Origin: Lysobacter sp. TY2-98 | GTDB taxonomy: Bacteria; Pseudomonadota; Gammaproteobacteria; Xanthomonadales; Xanthomonadaceae | DNA: 64,000 nt | Reading direction: 5' to 3' | Assembly: GCF_003367355.1 (NCBI RefSeq) | Contig: NZ_CP031413.1 | Span: 1,964,921 to 2,028,920, forward strand | Shown here: piece by piece, positions 16,623-26,286 of the stretch | How positions within the stretch are numbered: position 1 is the stretch's first letter | How the letters are laid out: every line of letters starts with the position of its first letter | The notes under the pieces: model-generated | What the model was told of the DNA's origin: nothing | Database searches by the model: none | What the model saw: only the letters and a program-made list of their open reading frames with translations | Translations under genes and position numbers: made by a program

Positions 16623-18791
16623 TCACTTCTTCTCGGGAACGTTGAGCTCCTGCAACAGCTGCGGCGCCGGGTAGACCTCCTGCATGATCCAGCGCATGTA
16701 GCGCTGGTCGACCGAAATCATGCGCGTCATCGCGGGATCGAACACCCAGTTGCTGCTGACCGACTCCCAGTTGCCGTCGAACGCAAGACCGACGAGCTTG
16801 CCCTGCGCGTCCAGCACCGGTGAGCCCGAATTGCCGCCGGTGATGTCGAGGTCGGACAGGAAGTTCACCGGCACCGTGCCGAGGCGCCGATCGGCGAGCC
16901 CCCCGTAGTTCTTCGCGCGGATCGCATCAAGTTCCACCTGCGGCGCGTCGAACGGCTCCTTGCCCGTCGCCTTCTCCGCGACCTGCTCCAGCGTGGTGAA
17001 CGAGGGCTGCTTGGCGCGGTCAGGCTTCGTGTAGCCCGTCACGTGGCCATAGGTGATGCGCAGCGACGAGTTGGCATCCGGATACACCGCCTGCCCGTGC
17101 GACTTGCGGTAGTCGGCAATCGCCTGCAGCACGGCCGGACGAGCGACCAACGAATCGCCCGCGCGCGTCTTGGCTTCTTCTTCCAGACGCAGCACGTCCG
17201 GCATCACCGCCACGGCGAACTGGATCGCCGGATCCTTCGACTTCTCCAGCGACGCGCGATCGGCCGACAGCAGCGCGACGCGTGCCTGCGTGTCGCCGAG
17301 GCGCGTCTTGGCGAGGCGGTCGAGCGCTTTGTCGACCGCCTTGGCATCCGTCCCGCCCAACCACTTGTCGAGCGAGGCGATGTGTTCCGCCGCCGGCAAC
17401 TTCGCGTATTCGCGCAGCCAGTAGCCGATGAGCTCACGGTCCATCTGCGGCTGGTAACGACGCTCCATCTGCCGCAGCGCACCTTCCAGCGACGGCATGT
17501 CGCGCTGCATGTAGCCGGCTTCGCGATCGTTGTCGGGCTTCTCGCGTTCGATCGACGTGCGATAGATCTGCATCGCCGCGCCGAGGACGCCCGTGCTGCG
17601 CAGCTGGCCGAAGGCAATGTCGCGCTCGCGATGGGCACGCGCTTCCTCGCCGAGCTGCTCCAGACGCTCGTACGCGGCGAGACCCGCTTCGCCGCGCGCG
17701 CCCTGGCCGCGCAGCCATGCGAGCACCGCTTCGTCCTCGCGATGCTTGCGCGTGCCGGCGTCGATGCGGCGGAAGCCTTCGAGCTGGCCGTCGTAATTCT
17801 TCAGCGTGTTCTGCCAGCCGCGCACCGTCGCCGCGTACTTCACGGCGATATCCGGATTGCGGCGACCGGCGTTCTCCACCAGCGCGACGAGGTTCTTGTA
17901 GTGACGGCTGACGGTCGGATACGTCCAGTTCGACGTCGCATCGAATTCGCTCGCGAGCGCGTAGCGGCTGGTGCTGCCGGGATACCCCGCCACCATCACG
18001 AAGTCGCCCTCGCCCAGCGGCTTGTCGGCGATCTTCAGGAAATGCTTCGGCGTATACGGCACGTTGTCGGGCGAGTACGCGGCCGGACGACCGTCCTTGC
18101 CGACGTAAGCGCGATAGAACGAGAAATCGCCGGTGTGGCGCGGCCACATCCAGTTGTCGACCTCGCCACCGTAGTTGCCGACGCTGCGTGGCGGCGCGTA
18201 GACGAGGCGGACGTCCTTGATCTCGAGATTCTTGAACAGGCGATACGTGTTGCCGCCGCTGAAGCTGTACAGGCGGCAGCGGTACCCGGTCGGCGCTTCG
18301 CAGTCGGCGACAAGCTTCTTCTCGATCGCATCGAGCGCCTTCGTCCGGCCCAGCGCATCCGGCGCATCGGCGATCGCTGCCTTCACCGTCTTGGTCACGT
18401 CCTGTATCGAATCGAGCGCGTAGATGCGTGCGTTCGGGCCGGCGGAGAGTTCCTCGCCCGGCGTCGTCGCGTTGAAGCCGGTTTCGATGAGGTTCTTCTG
18501 GGCTGAGGAATTCAGCTGGATCGCGCCGTAGGCGCAGTGATGATTGGTGACGACGAGACCCTTCGGCGAGACGAAGCTCGCCGTGCAGCCACCGAGCGAC
18601 ACCACCGACGCCATCGGATCGCCCGTCAGATCCGCGAGCTGGCGCGCGTCGAGCTTCAGGCCCACCTTCTTCAGCTGCGCGGAGATTTCCGGCAATTGCT
18701 GCGGCACCCACATGCCTTCGACCGCGACCGCGCTCGTGGAAATGGCCGCGAGCGCGGCGAACGTGGCGAGGGCGAGGCGGTGCATGCGCAT
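16623..18791 (-). CDS. S46 family dipeptidyl-peptidase, DPP7-type
   Basis: A 722-residue exported serine exopeptidase that removes N-terminal dipeptides from peptides in the periplasm. A signal peptide (hydrophobic to about residue 23, STSAVA) is followed by the chymotrypsin-like fold with the catalytic His in VVTNHHCAYGAIQ, Asp in WMWPRHTGDF and Ser in [10 protein letters not shown], and the alpha-helical lid domain between. Eighteen residues after the catalytic Ser lies Gly (FDGNW), the residue that marks DPP7, which prefers hydrophobic P1 residues, in contrast to Arg in Asp/Glu-specific DPP11. Length matches the family (about 720). A second paralogue lies upstream in tandem. Confidence 0.93.
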   Translation of the reverse strand: MRMHRLALATFAALAAISTSAVAVEGMWVPQQLPEISAQLKKVGLKLDARQLADLTGDPMASVVSLGGCTASFVSPKGLVVTNHHCAYGAIQLNSSAQKNLIETGFNATTPGEELSAGPNARIYALDSIQDVTKTVKAAIADAPDALGRTKALDAIEKKLVADCEAPTGYRCRLYSFSGGNTYRLFKNLEIKDVRLVYAPPRSVGNYGGEVDNWMWPRHTGDFSFYRAYVGKDGRPAAYSPDNVPYTPKHFLKIADKPLGEGDFVMVAGYPGSTSRYALASEFDATSNWTYPTVSRHYKNLVALVENAGRRNPDIAVKYAATVRGWQNTLKNYDGQLEGFRRIDAGTRKHREDEAVLAWLRGQGARGEAGLAAYERLEQLGEEARAHRERDIAFGQLRSTGVLGAAMQIYRTSIEREKPDNDREAGYMQRDMPSLEGALRQMERRYQPQMDRELIGYWLREYAKLPAAEHIASLDKWLGGTDAKAVDKALDRLAKTRLGDTQARVALLSADRASLEKSKDPAIQFAVAVMPDVLRLEEEAKTRAGDSLVARPAVLQAIADYRKSHGQAVYPDANSSLRITYGHVTGYTKPDRAKQPSFTTLEQVAEKATGKEPFDAPQVELDAIRAKNYGGLADRRLGTVPVNFLSDLDITGGNSGSPVLDAQGKLVGLAFDGNWESVSSNWVFDPAMTRMISVDQRYMRWIMQEVYPAPQLLQELNVPEKK

Positions 18792-18880
18792 GAAGAAAAC
18801 TCCGTTGATGCGTGTGGGCGGTCGAGTCTAGCCAATGCGTGCGCTGCAACACGCAGGACGCGTGTCACAGCGCGCGATGT

Positions 18881-21028
18881 TCATTCCGCGGGCAGGCCCA
18901 TTTCCGCGAGGAGCTGCGGCGCCGGATACACCTTCGCCATCAGCCAGCGCATGTAACGCATGTCGACATGAATGGCGCGCTTGTAACGCGGGTCGTACAT
19001 CCAGCTCGCACTCACCGCTTCCCAGTTGCTGTCGAAGTTCAGCGCGATGAGCTTGCCATCCGCGTCGAGCACCGGTGATCCCGAATTGCCGCCAGTTGTG
19101 TCGAGATCGGTCAGGATGTCGACGGTCTGCGTGTTCAGCTTGGGATCGGCGGTGCTGCCGAAATCGCCCTTGGCGATCGCGTCGCGGAGCGGCTTCGGCG
19201 CATCGAATGGCTTCACGCCGGTGTGCTTTTCGGTGATGCCGGCCACCGTCGTCACCGGGACGTAGTGCACGCCGTCGCGCGGATCCATGCCACGCAGGTT
19301 GCCGTAGCTGACGCGCAGCGTGGAGTTCGCGTCCGGATACACCGCACGGCCCTGCGACTTCCGGTACGCGATCAGCGCCTTCATGTACGACGGCCGCAGA
19401 CGCAGCAGCTCGCCATCGCGCACCTTCGCCTCGTCCTCGATGCGCAGGAGCGCGGGCTGCAGCGTTGCCGCGGCGCGCAGGAGCGGATCGGGGTCGGTGG
19501 ACAGCGACGCCGCGTCGCTCGACATCGCGGCCAGGCGTGTCGCCTCGTCGCCGAGCTTGGTGCCGGCGTAGAGGGCGTCGAGGCGCGTACGCAGCTCGTC
19601 CGGTGTACGACCGAATACCGCATCGACTTCAGTGACGTGCTGCGCCGCCGGCAGCGTCTGGTACTGCGACACAAGATACGTCAGCACCGCCTTCTCGACC
19701 GCCGGATCGAATCGACGCTGCACCTGCTTCATCTGCCCGGTAATCAGCGCTTCGTCGCGCTGCTGATAGCCGAGTTCACGTTGCGCGTCCGGCTTGGCGC
19801 GTTCGTGTGCGAGACGCTGCAGCGTGATGGCAGCGCGCATCAGCTGCGTCTGCGACCGGATCATGCCGAGCAGCTGGTCGCGGTCGCGCACGGTGGCGGC
19901 CTGGTCGAGCAGCGCCTGCACCGCGGCGATGTCGGCGCGCGTCGCCTTCGCGGAAGGCTGCTTCGCCAGCCACGCGAGCATCTGCGCTTCGTCGTTCTTG
20001 CGCACGGTGGCCGCATCGCTGCGACGCAGGCCATCCAGTTCGCCCTGCGCGCGCTTCAGCGTGTTCTTCAGGCTCTGCACCTGCGAGGCGTAGAGCACCT
20101 TCGCCTCGGGTGTCGCGGCGGATTTGTCGATCGTGTCGATGACGCCCTGGCTCAGCGCGACGCGCGTCGGCAGCTGCCAGCCGATCTGCTGCACGAATTC
20201 GCTGGCCATGCGATGGCGGTAAGTGATGCCTGGATAGCCCGCGAGCATCGCAAAGTCGCCCTCGCCGACGTTACGCGTCGACACCTGCAGATGCGCCGGC
20301 GGGTTGTAGGGCACGTTGTCCGCGCTGTAGTCGGCCGGCTTGCCGTCGCGACCGACATAGGCGCGCAGCACGGTGAAGTCGCCGGAGTGACGCGGCCACA
20401 CGAAGTTGTCGACCTCGTCGCCGTAGTTGCCGATGGAATCCGGCGGCGCGTAGACGAGGCGGATATCGCGCAGCTCGAGCTGGCGGATCAGGTAGAAGTC
20501 GGTGCCGTAGTACATGTTGGCGACGCTGCAGCGGATGCCCGCCTCGCGCTCGCAGTCGGCGATCGCGGCCTTCGTCGCGGCGTCGACAGCGTCGTAGTAC
20601 GCACGGCCGCTCTTGCCCTTCGCGCCGGCGAGGATGCGGTCGGTGATGCGATCGAAACCGGTGGTCACCAGCACACGGTAGTCCGGCGCGGCGGGCAGTT
20701 CCTCGGCGCGGGTCTTGGCGACGTAGCCGTTGCCGATCAGGTCGCGATCGGCTCGACTGTTGTACTGGATGACCGGGAACGCGACGTGGTGGTTGGTCAG
20801 CACCAGACCGTCCTTCGACACGAACGCGCCGGTCGCACCGCCCACCTTCACCACGGCACTGAGCGGCGGACGCGTGAGGTCGGCGAGCGCGGCGGGGTCG
20901 CCTTCGAAGCCGGCGGCCTTCAGCTGCGGTGCGAGGTCGGGAAGTTGTGACGGCATCCACATGCCTTCCGACGCGACGGCCGGGGCGATGGACAGGGACA
21001 GGGCGGTAGCGAGCAGACGGCGGCGCAT
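18881..21028 (-). CDS. S46 family dipeptidyl-peptidase, atypical specificity residue
   Basis: A 715-residue paralogue of the next gene with signal peptide ([20 protein letters not shown]). Catalytic elements: [13 protein letters not shown] (His), [10 protein letters not shown] (Asp) and [10 protein letters not shown] (Ser). At the position 18 residues after the catalytic Ser, which is Gly in DPP7 and Arg in DPP11, this protein has Ser (FDSNW), so its substrate preference may differ. The His motif also has Val where its neighbour has Cys. The ATG at 21028 is preceded by AAGGGAA; the open frame running further upstream is antisense to tdh and is not part of the gene. There is an 89-bp gap before the downstream paralogue. 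Confidence 0.92.
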   Translation of the reverse strand: MRRRLLATALSLSIAPAVASEGMWMPSQLPDLAPQLKAAGFEGDPAALADLTRPPLSAVVKVGGATGAFVSKDGLVLTNHHVAFPVIQYNSRADRDLIGNGYVAKTRAEELPAAPDYRVLVTTGFDRITDRILAGAKGKSGRAYYDAVDAATKAAIADCEREAGIRCSVANMYYGTDFYLIRQLELRDIRLVYAPPDSIGNYGDEVDNFVWPRHSGDFTVLRAYVGRDGKPADYSADNVPYNPPAHLQVSTRNVGEGDFAMLAGYPGITYRHRMASEFVQQIGWQLPTRVALSQGVIDTIDKSAATPEAKVLYASQVQSLKNTLKRAQGELDGLRRSDAATVRKNDEAQMLAWLAKQPSAKATRADIAAVQALLDQAATVRDRDQLLGMIRSQTQLMRAAITLQRLAHERAKPDAQRELGYQQRDEALITGQMKQVQRRFDPAVEKAVLTYLVSQYQTLPAAQHVTEVDAVFGRTPDELRTRLDALYAGTKLGDEATRLAAMSSDAASLSTDPDPLLRAAATLQPALLRIEDEAKVRDGELLRLRPSYMKALIAYRKSQGRAVYPDANSTLRVSYGNLRGMDPRDGVHYVPVTTVAGITEKHTGVKPFDAPKPLRDAIAKGDFGSTADPKLNTQTVDILTDLDTTGGNSGSPVLDADGKLIALNFDSNWEAVSASWMYDPRYKRAIHVDMRYMRWLMAKVYPAPQLLAEMGLPAE

Positions 21029-21111
21029 GGTGGTTCCCTTCGATCGGCCGCCGACCATAGCGGCAGCGACGCGGGCGCGGCAATCCGGCAAGGCCTTCAG
21101 GCGGGCGTCCG

Positions 21112-21117
21112 TATAAT
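21112..21117 (+). promoter_or_regulatory. Likely -10 element of tdh
   Basis: A perfect TATAAT lies 40 bp upstream of the tdh ATG in the 129-bp gap shared with the divergent S46 gene. No convincing -35 hexamer is visible 16-18 bp upstream, so an activator or a weak promoter is likely. Confidence 0.45.
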
Positions 21118-21157
21118 TCGCGCTCCATCGCGCACCGCGCGTCGCAGGCCTTCCGCA

Positions 21158-22219
21158 ATGTCCGAGACCGCCACCCTCTCCCCCACCGCGCCGACGATGC
21201 GCGCCCTCGTGAAGCGCGAAGCCGCCAAGGGCATCTGGATGGAGGAGGTGCCGGTGCCGGTGCCCAGCCCGAACGAGGTGCTGATCAAGTTGGAGAAGAC
21301 CGCGATCTGCGGCACCGACCTGCACATCTACATGTGGGACGAGTGGAGCCAGCGCACGATCAAGCCGGGCCTGGTGATCGGTCATGAATTCGTCGGCCGC
21401 ATCGCGGCGCTCGGCACCGGCGTGACGGGCTACAGCGTCGGCCAGCGCGTGTCGGCCGAAGGCCACATCGTCTGCGGCCACTGCCGCAACTGCCGCGCGG
21501 GCAAGCAGCACCTCTGCCCCAACACGGTCGGCATCGGCGTGAACCGCAACGGCGCGTTCGCGGAATACATCGTGATGCCGGCTTCGAACCTGTGGCCGAT
21601 CCCGGACCAGATCCCGAGCGAGCTGGCCGCGTTCTTCGATCCTTACGGCAACGCCGCGCACTGCGCGCTGGAATTCGACGTCGTCGGCGAAGACGTCCTG
21701 ATCACCGGCGCAGGCCCGATCGGCATCATCGCCGCGGGCATCTGCAAGCACATCGGCGCCCGCAACGTCGTCGTCACCGACGTCAACGACTACCGCCTGA
21801 AGCTCGCCGCGGACATGGGCGCGACGCGCGTGGTCAACGTCGCGAACACCTCGCTCAAGGACGTCATGAAGGACCTCCACATGGAGGGCTTCGACGTCGG
21901 CCTCGAGATGAGCGGCAATCCACGCGCGTTCAATGACATGCTCGACTGCATGTACAACGGCGGCAAGATCGCGATGCTCGGCATCATGCCCAAGGGCGCC
22001 GGCGCCGACTGGGACAAGATCATCTTCAAGGGGCTCACGCTGCACGGCATCTACGGCCGCCGCATGTACGAGACCTGGTACAAGATGACGCAGCTCGTGC
22101 TCAGCGGCTTCCCGCTCGGCAAGGTGCTGACGCATCAGTTGCCCGTCGACCGTTTCCAGGAAGGCTTCGACCTGATGGAAGCCGGCAAGAGCGGCAAGAT
22201 CGTCCTGAGCTGGAACTGA
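21158..22219 (+). CDS. tdh: L-threonine 3-dehydrogenase
   Basis: A 353-residue zinc-dependent medium-chain dehydrogenase that oxidises L-threonine to 2-amino-3-ketobutyrate with NAD. Catalytic zinc ligands are in [10 protein letters not shown] and GHEFVG; the four-Cys structural zinc loop is [15 protein letters not shown]; the cofactor motif is [11 protein letters not shown]. It begins with a 13-residue extension before MRALVKREA, the usual start in E. coli, and either ATG could be used. It feeds Kbl, encoded two genes downstream; between them is a small membrane protein gene 10 bp after the tdh stop. Confidence 0.95.
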   Translation: MSETATLSPTAPTMRALVKREAAKGIWMEEVPVPVPSPNEVLIKLEKTAICGTDLHIYMWDEWSQRTIKPGLVIGHEFVGRIAALGTGVTGYSVGQRVSAEGHIVCGHCRNCRAGKQHLCPNTVGIGVNRNGAFAEYIVMPASNLWPIPDQIPSELAAFFDPYGNAAHCALEFDVVGEDVLITGAGPIGIIAAGICKHIGARNVVVTDVNDYRLKLAADMGATRVVNVANTSLKDVMKDLHMEGFDVGLEMSGNPRAFNDMLDCMYNGGKIAMLGIMPKGAGADWDKIIFKGLTLHGIYGRRMYETWYKMTQLVLSGFPLGKVLTHQLPVDRFQEGFDLMEAGKSGKIVLSWN

Positions 22220-22229
22220 GGACGCGACG

Positions 22230-22481
22230 ATGGGTTTCGTGCTCATCGTCCTCGTCATCGTGATCGCGGGCTGGGTGTTCCTGGCCCGCAACGGCAGTAC
22301 TGGCACTGGGACGTCGAGCTCGATGTCCGACGACTACGTGCCGGTGAACGCGTACGACAATCCGTACGACACCAACGAAAACAACGATCGGCCGTTCGAG
22401 CCCGATAGCTGCGAAGACACGTCCGACGACTCGTCGTCGAGCGACACGTGCGACAGCGGCGACAGCGCCAGCAGCGACTGA
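22230..22481 (+). CDS. Small membrane protein with Ser/Asp-rich acidic tail
   Basis: An 83-residue protein I do not recognise. Residues 3-19 (FVLIVLVIVIAGWVFLA) form one membrane helix or uncleaved signal anchor; the rest is strongly acidic and disordered, ending in a Ser/Asp-rich segment with two cysteines (DSCEDTSDD...SDTCDSGD). It sits between tdh and kbl with only 10 and 27 bp to its neighbours, with a plausible ribosome-binding site (GAGGAC), so it is co-translated with the threonine degradation enzymes. The acidic tail may bind cations or carry modification, but no function can be stated. Confidence 0.65.
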   Translation: MGFVLIVLVIVIAGWVFLARNGSTGTGTSSSMSDDYVPVNAYDNPYDTNENNDRPFEPDSCEDTSDDSSSSDTCDSGDSASSD

Positions 22482-22508
22482 TCCCATCGCCCGAGGGCAG
22501 GAACCCGC

Positions 22509-23702
22509 ATGTCACTCACCGAACGCTACGAAACCACCCTCGACGAGATCCGCGACGCCGGCCTGTTCAAGTCGGAGCGCATCATCACGTCGCCGCAGTC
22601 GGCCGAGATCACGCTCGCCGACGGCCGCACGGTGCTGAACTTCTGCGCGAACAACTACCTCGGTCTCGCCGACCATCCGGACATCATCGCGGAAGCGAAG
22701 AAGGCGCTGGACACCCACGGCTTCGGCATGGCCAGCGTCCGCTTCATCTGCGGCACGCAGGACCTGCACAAGGACCTCGAACGGACCATCGCGACGTTCC
22801 TCGGCAAGGAGGACACCATCCTCTACGCCGCCTGCTTTGACGCCAACGGCGGCCTGTTCGAGCCGCTGCTCGACGAGAACGACGCGATCATCTCCGACGC
22901 GCTCAACCACGCCTCGATCATCGACGGCGTGCGCCTGTGCAAGGCCAAGCGCTACCGCTATGCGAACTGCGACATGGCGGATCTGGAGAAGCAGCTGCAG
23001 CAGGCCAAGGCCGATGGCGCGCGCACCATCATGATCACCACCGACGGCGTGTTCTCGATGGACGGCTTCATCGCGCCGCTCGACGAGATCACCGCGCTCG
23101 CCGCGAAGTACGGCGCGCTGGTGCACATCGACGAATGCCACGCGACGGGCTTTCTCGGCGCGACCGGCCGCGGCTCGGCCGAGGTGAAGGGCGTGCTCGA
23201 GAAGATCGACATCATCACCGGCACGCTCGGCAAGGCGATGGGCGGCGCGCTGGGCGGCTTTACCACCGCGAAGCGGGAAGTCATCGAGCTGTTGCGCCAG
23301 CGCTCGCGTCCGTACCTGTTCTCGAACTCGCTGCCGCCGCATGTCGTGGCCGCGGGCATCAAGGCGTTCGAGATGCTCGACGCCGCGGGCGACCTGCGCA
23401 CGCAGCTGCAGGAGAACACGCGCTATTTCCGCGAGCGCATGACGGCCGCCGGCTTCGACATCAAGCCGGGCGTGCATCCGATCAGCCCGGTCATGCTCTA
23501 CGACGCGCCGCTCGCGCAGCGCTTCGCCGAGCGCCTGCTCGAGGAAGGCATTTACGCGATCGGGTTCTTCTTCCCGGTGGTGCCGAAGGGCCAGGCGCGC
23601 ATTCGCACGCAGATCTCGGCGGCGCATACGCGCGAACACCTCGACCGCGCGATCGACGCGTTCACGCGCATCGGTCGCGAGCTGGGCGTCATCAAGGCCT
23701 GA
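22509..23702 (+). CDS. kbl: Glycine C-acetyltransferase (2-amino-3-ketobutyrate CoA ligase)
   Basis: A 397-residue PLP enzyme of the alpha-oxoamine synthase family that cleaves 2-amino-3-ketobutyrate with CoA into glycine and acetyl-CoA. Family motifs: [13 protein letters not shown] near residue 45, the aspartate loop [12 protein letters not shown] (about 210), and the PLP-binding lysine in [14 protein letters not shown] (about 245). Length equals the E. coli enzyme. With tdh it makes the two-step threonine-to-glycine route; the gene order tdh-X-kbl is the reverse of the E. coli kbl-tdh operon. A GC-rich hairpin at 23713-23740 lies behind it. Confidence 0.96.
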   Translation: MSLTERYETTLDEIRDAGLFKSERIITSPQSAEITLADGRTVLNFCANNYLGLADHPDIIAEAKKALDTHGFGMASVRFICGTQDLHKDLERTIATFLGKEDTILYAACFDANGGLFEPLLDENDAIISDALNHASIIDGVRLCKAKRYRYANCDMADLEKQLQQAKADGARTIMITTDGVFSMDGFIAPLDEITALAAKYGALVHIDECHATGFLGATGRGSAEVKGVLEKIDIITGTLGKAMGGALGGFTTAKREVIELLRQRSRPYLFSNSLPPHVVAAGIKAFEMLDAAGDLRTQLQENTRYFRERMTAAGFDIKPGVHPISPVMLYDAPLAQRFAERLLEEGIYAIGFFFPVVPKGQARIRTQISAAHTREHLDRAIDAFTRIGRELGVIKA

Positions 23703-23712
23703 CCGACGCACA

Positions 23713-23740
23713 CGCCATCGGACGCAGCGTGCCGATGGCG
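23713..23740 (+). terminator. Hairpin after kbl
   Basis: A nine-base-pair stem (CGCCATCGG with CCGATGGCG) closes a ten-base loop 11 bp after the kbl stop. There is no T-run behind it, so it may protect the 3' end or act as a weak or Rho-assisted terminator. Confidence 0.45.
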
Positions 23741-23815
23741 TCGACGCGCGATCGGCCCCACCGCGCGTAGGCTCTGCGCACCGCGGCCGACGAGCCGCCG
23801 TTGCGCGGAGCCGCG

Positions 23816-24775
23816 ATGAAAGCCCTCACGTTCGATCGCTTCGGCGGTCCCGACGTCCTCGTGTATCGCGACGTCGCGGATGCGACGCCGGGTGCGGGGC
23901 AGGCCCTCGTGCGACTGCGCGCGATCGGCCTCAACTTCGCCGACATCTATCGCCGGCAGGGCCACTACCACCTGGCCGGCGATCCACCGTGGATCGCCGG
24001 TTACGAAGGCTCGGGCGAGATCGTGTCCGCGCCGGAGGGTTCGGGTTTCGCCGTTGGCGATCGCGTCGCGTTCGCCGATGCGCCGTTCGCGAATGCCGAA
24101 CTCGCCGCCGTCGATGTGGATCGCCTGATTCCCCTCCCCGACGACATCGAGCACGACGTCGCCGCTGCGCTGCTTCTGCAAGGCCTCACCGCGCAGTACC
24201 TCGTGCGCGACAGCTTCGCGCTGCGCAGCGGACACGTCGCGCTCGTGCACGCCGCAGCGGGCGGCGTCGGCCAGCTGCTCGTGCAACTTGCAAAGGCGGC
24301 TGGTGCGCGCGTGATCGCATTGGCATCGACGGCTGCGAAATGCGAAGTCGCCCGTCGTGCTGGCGCCGACGAAGCAACCACCTATGAGGGCGACTGGGTC
24401 GCGCGTGTGCAGGAGTTCGCGCCTGGTGGCATCGACGTCGCGTACGACTCGGTCGGCCGCACGCTGCACGATTCGCTATGCGCGCTGCGCACGGGCGGCG
24501 CCGTCGTGTTCTACGGCATGGCAGGCGGCGACCCTGACCCCGTCGATCCGCGCGTGCTCATGGACGGTTCGAAGACGATCACCGGCGGCGATCTGTGGAA
24601 CGTCTTGCGCACGGCAGAGGATCGCCGCACGCGCGCCGCGGAGCTCTTCGACGCGGTTCGACGCGGCGATCTCAACGTCGCGATCGATGCGCGTTTCCCG
24701 CTCGCGGACGGCGCTGCCGCGCATGCGCTTCTCGAAAGCCGACGCGCGCTCGGCAAGGTGCTGCTGATTCCCTGA
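23816..24775 (+). CDS. NADPH:quinone oxidoreductase (zeta-crystallin type)
   Basis: A 319-residue medium-chain dehydrogenase without zinc ligands, of the QOR/zeta-crystallin group that reduces quinones with NADPH. It starts MKALTFDRFGGPDVL (ATG 23816 with GCGGAG upstream); other motifs are LNFADIYRRQGHY, GYEGSGEIVSAPEGSGFAVGDRV and the nucleotide-binding VHAAAGGVGQLLVQLAK (about residue 145-160). The NADPH-specific substrate cannot be told. The stop overlaps the start of the following HNH gene (TGATG). Confidence 0.88.
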   Translation: MKALTFDRFGGPDVLVYRDVADATPGAGQALVRLRAIGLNFADIYRRQGHYHLAGDPPWIAGYEGSGEIVSAPEGSGFAVGDRVAFADAPFANAELAAVDVDRLIPLPDDIEHDVAAALLLQGLTAQYLVRDSFALRSGHVALVHAAAGGVGQLLVQLAKAAGARVIALASTAAKCEVARRAGADEATTYEGDWVARVQEFAPGGIDVAYDSVGRTLHDSLCALRTGGAVVFYGMAGGDPDPVDPRVLMDGSKTITGGDLWNVLRTAEDRRTRAAELFDAVRRGDLNVAIDARFPLADGAAAHALLESRRALGKVLLIP

Positions 24776-25164
24776 TGCGCCCTGCCCTGCGCCGCCTGTT
24801 CCTGCTCGCGCTCGCCACCTATCGCGAGGCGCAGCTCGACGGCGAGGTGTGGAGCACGCGGTGTCTCCACTGCCGCACGCGTCTGCAGGTCGCAGTCGAC
24901 GGTGCTGCACTCGGCGCGAGCTCGCTCGAACACGTCGTGCCGCAGGCATGGTTCGGCAAACGCGCGGCCGCGGGTCTCACCGCCCGTGTCGGCAACGCGC
25001 CGGACGACGCGCGCAATCTCGCCGTCGCGTGCGTGCGCTGCAATCAGGACAAGGGCAAAGGCCCGGACGCGCGCGGCCCCGCCGATGCGCGCGCGCACGA
25101 CGTGGTCGCGTCGTTGCTCGACACGCGGCTCGCGCGCTGGCGTGCACCGTGCGGGGATGAGTGA
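24775..25164 (+). CDS. Small HNH endonuclease-like protein
   Basis: A 129-residue protein with a zinc-finger-type HNH motif: CLHC (about residue 30), then SSLEHVVPQAWFGK carrying the first His of the beta-beta-alpha metal motif, RNLAVACVRCNQDKG with the Asn and second CxxC, and KGPDARGP. The ATG overlaps the quinone reductase stop as TGATG, so both are co-translated. Chromosomal genes of this kind are unassigned; it could be a nicking enzyme or a restriction/repair remnant. No methylase or phage gene is nearby. Confidence 0.75.
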   Translation: MRPALRRLFLLALATYREAQLDGEVWSTRCLHCRTRLQVAVDGAALGASSLEHVVPQAWFGKRAAAGLTARVGNAPDDARNLAVACVRCNQDKGKGPDARGPADARAHDVVASLLDTRLARWRAPCGDE

Positions 25165-25269
25165 GGAAACGGCGGCACGACGTGTCCCATGACGACCGCC
25201 GGAGCGGTCCTCACACCTTCACTTCGTCGCACGCTCGCGCGCGTCGACGGACGATCGCCAAACGGCGGC

Positions 25270-25437
25270 TCAGTACGAGCAGCGATTACCGCAGACGCGC
25301 GGCTTGGCGTCGGAGCCGCCGTCGCTGGGATCGGTGGTGCCGTCCGCGGTCAGCGCCGCCGTGGTCGGCGGCGCGCCGGTCGCGTCCGGCGATGGAATGA
25401 GCCCGAAGTACAGGAGGATCGCGAACAGGATGTCCAA
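25270..25437 (-). CDS. Short membrane-anchored protein, TTG start
   Basis: A 55-codon frame read (M)DILFAILLYFGLIPSPD... and ending PRVCGNRCSY. It has one hydrophobic helix (residues 2-14), a Gly/Ala/Thr/Asp-rich middle and a C-terminal pair of cysteines. The TTG at 25437 has a GGAG eight bases upstream, and third codon positions are almost all G or C, as in the real genes around it. No competing frame in the 336-bp gap between the HNH and pseudouridine synthase genes has these features. No homologue recognised; could be secreted or membrane-bound. Confidence 0.5.
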   Translation of the reverse strand: MDILFAILLYFGLIPSPDATGAPPTTAALTADGTTDPSDGGSDAKPRVCGNRCSY

Positions 25438-25500
25438 GGTGGCGCTCCGTGGTGCGTAGCGGTGACCGCCGGGCGCACCGGCCGCGGCGGTCGACGGACG

Positions 25501-26280
25501 CTACGCCCGCTGGCCTGAAGACGGCGTCGACGCGGCCTTCACGTCGGCGGCCCGGCTCGGGCCGAGGGACGCCGCTTCGTCGGCGGTGAGCAGCCGCCAT
25601 GCACCCTTCGGCAGATCGCCAAGCACCAGCGGGCCGATCGCGACCCGCACCAGTCGCAACACGCCAATGTCGAACGCCTCGAGCAGCCGACGGATGTGGC
25701 GGTTGCGACCTTCGTCCAGCACGACCTCGAGCCAGGCGTTACGCGCGCCCTCGCGCAGCAGCGCCACCGCCGCAGCGGCAAGGTGCTCGCCGTCGACCTC
25801 GACACCCACTTCCATCGCACGGAGCGTCGCCTCGTCCGGAATGCGATCGACCTGCACGTGATAGGTCTTCGGCGGGCCGGTCTCCGGGTCGGTGATCGAC
25901 GCCGCCCAGCGCGGATCGTTGGAAAACAGCAGCAGGCCTTCACTCGCCTTGTCGAGCCGCCCGACCGGCGCGATCCACGGCAGCCCGGCGCCGTCGAAGC
26001 AGCGATACACGGTGTCGCGACCGCGCTCGTCGCGCACGGTCGTCACCAGCGCGCGCGGCTTGTTGAGCGCGAGGTAGATCGGCGTCGTCGCATCGACGTC
26101 GAGATCGCGTACATCGACGCGATCGACGTCCATGCGCACCGGAAATTCAGGGTCGCGAACGGTGCGGCCATTCACTGCGACGCGCCCGTCCCGGATCCAC
26201 GTCGCCGCCTGCGTGCGCGAACACAGCCCGCGCTTGGACAGCACGCGCGCCAGCCCGTGCCGGGGCACCGCCGGCGGCAT
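25501..26280 (-). CDS. Pseudouridine synthase, RsuA/RluB/E/F family
   Basis: A 259-residue enzyme that isomerises uridine to pseudouridine in rRNA. An N-terminal S4 RNA-binding domain (about residues 8-50: GLARVLSKRGLCSRTQAATWIRDGRVAVNG) is followed by the catalytic domain with the Asp-containing motif GRLDKASEGLLLF (about 125-137) and ARNAWLEVVLDEGRNRHIRRLLEAF near 190. Presence of the S4 domain and lack of a long C-terminal tail fit RluF- or RsuA-like enzymes better than RluE; the exact target base is uncertain. The catalytic Asp is present. Confidence 0.88.
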   Translation of the reverse strand: MPPAVPRHGLARVLSKRGLCSRTQAATWIRDGRVAVNGRTVRDPEFPVRMDVDRVDVRDLDVDATTPIYLALNKPRALVTTVRDERGRDTVYRCFDGAGLPWIAPVGRLDKASEGLLLFSNDPRWAASITDPETGPPKTYHVQVDRIPDEATLRAMEVGVEVDGEHLAAAAVALLREGARNAWLEVVLDEGRNRHIRRLLEAFDIGVLRLVRVAIGPLVLGDLPKGAWRLLTADEAASLGPSRAADVKAASTPSSGQRA

Positions 26281-26286
26281 GCGCGA

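Noticed and set aside
21029-22306. Long minus-strand open frame continuing upstream of the second S46 peptidase
   Set aside because: It is antisense to tdh, which has a complete enzyme sequence; the S46 signal peptide begins at 21028 with its own ribosome-binding site.
25189-25518. 109-codon plus-strand frame after the HNH gene
   Set aside because: Arg/Gly-rich shadow without ribosome-binding site; the opposite strand has a better small gene at 25270-25437.
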